From contig NC_079234.1 in NCBI RefSeq assembly GCF_028502605.1, forward strand, positions 3,782,001-3,846,000: a stretch of 64,000 bases of DNA, given 5' to 3'. Below, piece by piece: positions 58,627 through 64,000 of the stretch. The notes beneath the pieces are model-generated. The model saw nothing but the letters and a program-made list of their open reading frames with translations. It did not search any database and was not told the origin of the DNA. Numbering within the stretch: position 1 is the stretch's first letter; each line of letters starts with the position of its first letter. The stretch is from Trichoderma breve. Its lineage: Eukaryota > Ascomycota > Sordariomycetes > Hypocreales > Hypocreaceae. A program made the position numbers and the translations under genes.

Positions 58627-60898
58627 GGTGTGATTAGAAAACATGTAGACGGAATATGACGGCGGTAATAGTATTAATACGGATCGAAAAAAAGACGAAT
58701 ATTCCAAGAGGATCGCTGTGGCCTATCCAAGCATGGCCTGGTCCAGATGGAATGAATCGGTGTACGGCGGATTAATGCGAGTCAAGCGGTAACCAGTCAA
58801 CTCGATACCTTTCTCTTCTTTCTTCTACCAGGCCTCTCTCACAACAGCTGGCTAGCCGCTTCACGTTCCGGAGCCGGTGGAATTGGATTGGCTATTACAA
58901 CAACCTCATACGATATACGATTCGTTGCACATGTGAGCCAACCGCAAGCAAGGGTTGGGGAGATTGGAAAAAAAAAGAAGAGAAAAAAAAAACTGCGCCT
59001 CTCTCGTCAATGGAAGACAGACAGCCAGACAACGATCCGAAAGATTGGGTCGGAGCCAGATCAAATCGAAATGTCGGAGTGGCAGGGTGGACCGGTAGTT
59101 AAAGTCGGGGCGGGCGGGGGATGGAGAGCAACAAGAGGTAGAGCCATGCAACATCAAAACCCGGCATGGAGGGGCATCTATCTTCCCACGCTTGTGGCAC
59201 GGAAAACCGGTGGCAGCCCAATGCAAATGCATGGGATGTGATGGGGGGCAAAGGGAGAAGATGCAGAGGAGGGAGAAGAAAGAAGAAGAACAAGGGCGTC
59301 ACTCGCAACACCAACACCAACCGGCCTTGGGCCTTGAGACACACACACGCACACACACACACACACAACCGTACATACAGTATGCAGCGTGCCAGCGTGT
59401 CCGGCATAGATTGATTGTGCTCCCTGCGTCAAGAAGTCAAGAGATACCTACAGTAGACCCAAGCAAGGCCGTGCAGCAGCAGCAGCAAGCAGCATCACCA
59501 TCGGATGACCAACTGGTGCATCGCCAGCAGCGCCAGCAGCCCAGTCAAGTCACCCCATGCTGCAAGTGGCGGGTTTCGACCCCGACCCAGCGCGAGGCTC
59601 GCAGCAGCTCACAGCATGCCACGAAAGCAAGCGCAAGCGTGTGTCGACCCGACGGTTTGCGGTGCATTGGGCCGGCACTTGCATGGTCCCCGATGCAGCA
59701 AAGCATGTTCATGTTCGCACAAGCTGCGCACCATTGGCTCGCTTCGGGTGGAGAGGCAACGGCGCTGGTCCAACAGATAGCAGCCGGGCATCTGATTGAG
59801 CGGTGATGCTGCGCGGTGATGTGACGATTTGTGGCTGGAGAATATTAGAAATGGGCTCAACTTGTGTGTTTTCGTGGGCTAACGGCCAGCAGGCATCTTT
59901 TCCCTGGCCGCATGTTAGTGCCTTCAATGGTGACACCGACACCGACATACGAGTACTCGTACTCAGTACAGAAGTCGCAGAGCCGCCATTTGAGGCTGAG
60001 GAAGACGAGGGAGGATGAAGCGGAGAGTGTGGAGAGCAGAGCGACGCTTGCTTGGGGCGGCCCGGGCTTCCGTCCACCGGCCCTTTCCTCTCCCTTTTTT
60101 TTGCAGCTATTCTCGCCCTCGTGTTTTTCTTCTTCTCTCTCTCTCTATTCTCCCTGCGCTCATGTTGAGATTTGGCGTGGACGGAGGAGAGCTTCCGGGT
60201 TCCGGGGTCTTGAGGCTCCGCAGGCTTGGGTTGATCCGTGCCGGCTACACACCGCCACCTCCACCGCCCATCCGAGGGAGCTTCTTTGTCTCACCAGCCA
60301 CGTCGAAAATAGCTTAGTAACATGCAGCTCAAGTACTCGTAGCAACAGGTAAGAAGAGAGAGCTGTGTGAAGCCATACCAAGGCACGTTGGTACTCTGTA
60401 GTAGTAATCACAAAATCGATCAGCTCAAGCCATCAACGCCGGTAGAAGAGGTGTGAGGAAAAAGTTATGAAAGAAAATGGGATGAAGAGCATGTCATGCG
60501 TCGTTGCAATTGTCCATGTTTTTAATTCATCTTGTCAATTCATGGCCGTGGCTTCATTGTTATTACGATGAATGAAGCTCACGCAAAAGTTAATTTGATA
60601 TCGCATTGTAGCTCTGCCGGCCACTACCCCGTCCTCAATTACAAGAATGCGAGACCCTGTTCCGTTGAATTCCGGCACCTGAAAGCAAATAGTACGCAAC
60701 CCATTCCGTGCATTCGTACAACACCGTCCTGCCCATAATACAAAGAAATCGACATCACCAGCCTGGGTCTGTCATGTTTGGCTAAGCAAGGCGAAGCGGC
60801 CCATTGCCATTAATCCTCAGCCCAATGCTTCGTGAATCATTGCAGAAAGAATCACTTAAACCATGATTCTGAATTTTCCACCATGGCAAATCCCCCGC
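58627..60898. other. 2.3 kb intergenic
   Basis: Promoter of the ten-exon gene, then low-complexity DNA: an AC microsatellite at 59339-59368, GCA runs near 59474-59490, and GTACTCGTA words at 59953 and 60333. 3' flank of NHP6 at the end. No gene seen. Confidence 0.5.
59339..59368. repeat. AC dinucleotide microsatellite
   Basis: Near-perfect AC run of about 15 units with one G interruption. Confidence 0.9.
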
Positions 60899-61330
60899 TT
60901 ACGATGAGTCCTCTTCCTGGTCGGCCTGTCAAAGTCAAAGTCAGCATTCATGTTTGATGCAATTCAATGGGGTTGAGCGAAAGCGCGTACGTTGTAAGCC
61001 TGCTTCTCATCCTCATAACGCTTCTTGTCGGCGGCAGCCTTGGCCTCATAGGGGGCACGCTGCTTGTCATTCAGGGCCTTCCAGCGCTCACCGAGCAGCT
61101 TGCCAACCTGGCCGAATGAAATGCCGGGGTTCTCCTCACGGACGTTCTCACGCTGCTCGTTGGCGAAGAACATGTAGGCAGAGAGACCGCGCTTAGGAGC
61201 GTTGGGGTCTGGGAAGCAAAGTTAGCCACATGCCACAAAGCTGTCGACGAGTACACGACAACATACCCTTCTTGCCGCGCTTCTTGCCACCGTCCTTGGC
61301 ACCACGCTTTCCTGCTGCGGCCTTGGGCAT
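60899..61330 (-). CDS. NHP6: Non-histone chromosomal protein 6 (HMG-box)
   Basis: Three exons on the minus strand: 61267-61330, 60991-61208 and 60899-60925, giving 102 residues. A basic arm ([20 protein letters not shown]) precedes a single HMG-box ([20 protein letters not shown], then [40 protein letters not shown]). The last exon adds only [11 protein letters not shown]6 bends DNA without sequence preference and works with the FACT complex in nucleosome remodelling and with several promoters. Length matches fungal orthologues. Confidence 0.95.
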
Positions 61331-64000
61331 TTTGGCTATGTGATTTCTAGAATGGAGTTAGTCGCGCCATCTTCTTCAATGAGATGAAATGAAAATTGAG
61401 TGAGTGGTGGGTGAGTGAAGCGAGAGAGTGACAAGAGCAGAACGCGACCAAGTAGAAATAGCCACTAAGCTTGACTGCAAAGGTAAAACGAACGACATGG
61501 TGGAAGTGGGCTGTGTAGAGGTAGAGGTAGAGGCATTGAGGTAGAGGGGTAGCTCTGCTTGGTGCAGCTCGATGAGCTAGGCATGAGGTAGCAGGTGAGG
61601 CACCGAAAGTGCAATTGAGGCTGCTTGCGCGGGTGAAAGAGAGTTTGAAGCTCAAAAAAGTGCTTTGTGAGGCCATCTCCATACTCTTGGGAATTTTTAT
61701 CCCGCAGACGAGCGCGGTTGCGATGTCGAGCTTTTCGCTCTTCAAATGCGACCGCGCAAGTGAGCGCGCGTGTTGAAGCTGGGCAGGGGAGCTGTGCTGT
61801 GCTGTGCTAATGGGGAAGAGCAAGAGTTGCGTCTCGAGGTGCAGAAGCTGCATCACCAAGAGCAACGCTGCGAGGGCAAAAATGAAGCTCAAAAACAACT
61901 CAAAAACAGTCGGGACCAGCTAACTGGGTGCAGTGCACGAAGCCAAAGACGTGGTTGCTGGTGACCTGGTGCTTGGCTGTGATGCGCGGCGAAGTCAAGG
62001 TACTCACCAGATAGGCGCGTTGTGTTGCGACGAAGACGCGGGTGCAGTTTGTATGGGAGGATTTTGTATGGGAGAATTTGTATGGGAGAGGGAGAAGGGG
62101 AGCGAGTCTGTATGGGGGGAGGGCCAAGCAGCCTTTTTACTATGGGCGAGTGATTGTGAGTGCGGGCTGCGGAGGGACGCGCGCACGCGCCGAACGGCCT
62201 AAAAAGCTACCACCCACACACTCTCTCCTTCGCCCACGCTCTCACTTTTTTTTTTTTTTTCCCACGTTCCCTCCTGGAGGGGTGACTGTTTTCTGGGCTT
62301 GGGGTTGGGGGGTGGTGCTGGGTACCTGCTGTACTGGGTACGAAGCGCTACGACAGAGGTACTCGTACTCATATGGAGCACGCAGGACTGGGCTGCTAGA
62401 CTCTAGTAGGGTCCGGAGCGCTGCAATAGGCGGCACTATGGGCGCTGGGGACAGGCGGCTGTTTGCACTGGGCACACACTGGGCAACACACACTGGGCAA
62501 CGGGGTATGTTTGCCGACAGCAGGTACTCGTACCTGCTCCCTGGAAATGCCTAGTGTCTGAGTACCTGCTGCAGCGACGTTTGAGGTAACAACAACAGCA
62601 ACGTAGACAGACGATCCATCCATTTGATCCAATTTGCTGTGCTGTGCTTTGCTGGCTGCGCTGTACTCGGCGAGGCGAGGCGAGGCGAGGGAGGCGAATT
62701 CTGCTCTTCTCTGCTCTGCTCCATACAGACTCTATCTCCCTCATGCTCCATACAGCCATACAGGTACAGATGGAGGCATTGATTTGATGTTGTCTTGTCT
62801 CGCCTAATAACGGCGCTGCAGGACCAATTCGCACGAGTACATACAAGCAAGCATGGATGCATCTCTCTTTTCCCGCAATGCCTGCACTTGCACTGCACCG
62901 CAACTGCGTGTAAGTGGCTCCTCTCCTGCCTGCACTTGGACCTGTCCATACTTGTACGTTGTCCGTTCTCCGCAGTGAAAATGGCAGCATGCATGCCGCT
63001 TAACTTGGGTCTCGACTCGACCTCGGATCGCAAGTACGGAGCAGCAGCAGCTTATACCAGTACGAGTACAGACAGGGCAGGGAGATGGATATGGCAACCT
63101 ACAGTATGGATGTCCAAGCATCTCAAGCTAGTACGAGCATGTTTGTTGCCATTGATCATCAAAAGCTGGGTACCTTGATTGAAGAGCCAACAAGGTTTCA
63201 AGTATCCTGCCTCATACTCATGTACTCGTAGCTGAAGAAGAAACCCGACGCCACATGGGCATTTCGTCAGTATCCTGCCGTGCTGCTTCGTATCAGTGAC
63301 CTTCAGTTGGCGATCCGGGCAAGCCTCGCGCGTCCATCTTCTCCTAGCTCAGCAACAGGCTGTCGTCATGGATGCTCCTGTTTTTTTGTTGAGTCAAGTT
63401 AGCAGCAGCAGTCACAGGCAAGGTGCTTGCTTGGTCTGCTGATTGCGCAATACTGTACAGGTACAAGGCCTGCTTAGCCTTCCCCTCTCAAGGACAGTCC
63501 ACGCCCTTTGTACCCCATCGTCCGCTTTGCAAGTCGCACTGTGTACTTGCGACTGCACCAGCCCTCCCTCATCCTTGAAGTGGCTGCGCTTGTACTCTCC
63601 CACCGGAGCGAATCCACCAAGCTGCCTCTCCCCTGGACTTGGGACTTGGCCGTAGGAAGCTCTTGGTATCGCTTCCTCCATTCACAACCCACGTCAAGCC
63701 AGGTATCTGGTGCCCTTTTCCTATTTCCCTCCCTCTACGGAGCACCGCTGCTCCATACTCCCAAAACGCACTGGCAGATCAATGCTGCTACTAGGTACCG
63801 CTGCTGCTACTGCTGCTGCTGCTAGTACTACTGACACCCTCCTTGTAGTCCTCTGGCTGGTGCCACACCTCGACCTCGACTCTCCATTAGCAACCTACTG
63901 TACCCATGTTTTCGCCGGATGCGCTGCGAGGCGAGGGTGAGGGGACTCGATGGTACAGCCAATTCCGGCGGTAGCACGGAGTACCATTCGCAGTAGGCTG
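61331..64000. other. 2.7 kb at the right edge without a recognisable gene
   Basis: Promoter and leader of NHP6, then low-complexity DNA. GTATGGGAG-like repeats occur at 62050-62120, CGAGG repeats at 62671-62696 and a T-run near 62250. Five GTACTCGTA or reverse-complement words occur, some near palindromic. Open frames on both strands overlap and none carries a domain. Confidence 0.45.

Overview
The window is nuclear DNA of a filamentous ascomycete. Genes carry many short introns (about 53-170 bp, mostly 55-90) with GTRAGT-type donors, CTAAC/CTGAC branch sites and YAG acceptors. Codons are GC-rich and intergenic regions are long and pyrimidine-rich. Several products are fungal signatures (COA3, DEP1, NUO-17.8, She3-like, NHP6). 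The overall protein style points to a Sordariomycete of the Hypocreales, plausibly Trichoderma; this is inference, since no search could be run. All exon boundaries were derived by hand from splice signals and reading-frame continuity.

Left part, 1-15.5 kb (accessory in character): a truncated purine/uridine phosphorylase-domain protein of the fungal NLR type runs off the left edge. Then come a secreted, membrane-anchored histidine-acid-phosphatase-like protein that lacks the usual HD motif, an MFS transporter, a divergent succinate dehydrogenase subunit C (SDHC)-like gene, a decayed 3beta-HSD-type dehydrogenase pseudogene and a 1170-residue protein I cannot name. The MFS gene and the SDHC-like gene share a duplicated promoter: an identical 25-nt TATA-containing core, a 30/32-nt distal block and a 29-bp minisatellite, all in the same order and orientation. 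A target-site homologue plus an exporter under the same copied promoter looks like a resistance module against a complex II inhibitor. This is the main candidate for an undescribed system in the window.

Middle, 17-33 kb (housekeeping): a She3-like coiled-coil protein, symplekin/Pta1 (3'-end formation) divergent from COA3 (cytochrome oxidase assembly), DEP1 (Rpd3L complex) divergent from NOP12 (ribosome biogenesis), and alpha-tubulin.

Right part, 34-64 kb: a single-pass membrane protein, ribosomal protein uS19 (RPS15), a SET-domain protein, the NUO-17.8 subunit of complex I, a DUF4743/Nudix protein, a Cys-rich receptor-like membrane protein, a Gfo/Idh/MocA oxidoreductase, oligoribonuclease REX2, phosphoglucomutase, a ten-exon conserved protein of unknown function and the HMG-box protein NHP6. 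The last 2.7 kb hold no recognisable gene. No tRNA, rRNA, CRISPR array or intact transposon was seen.
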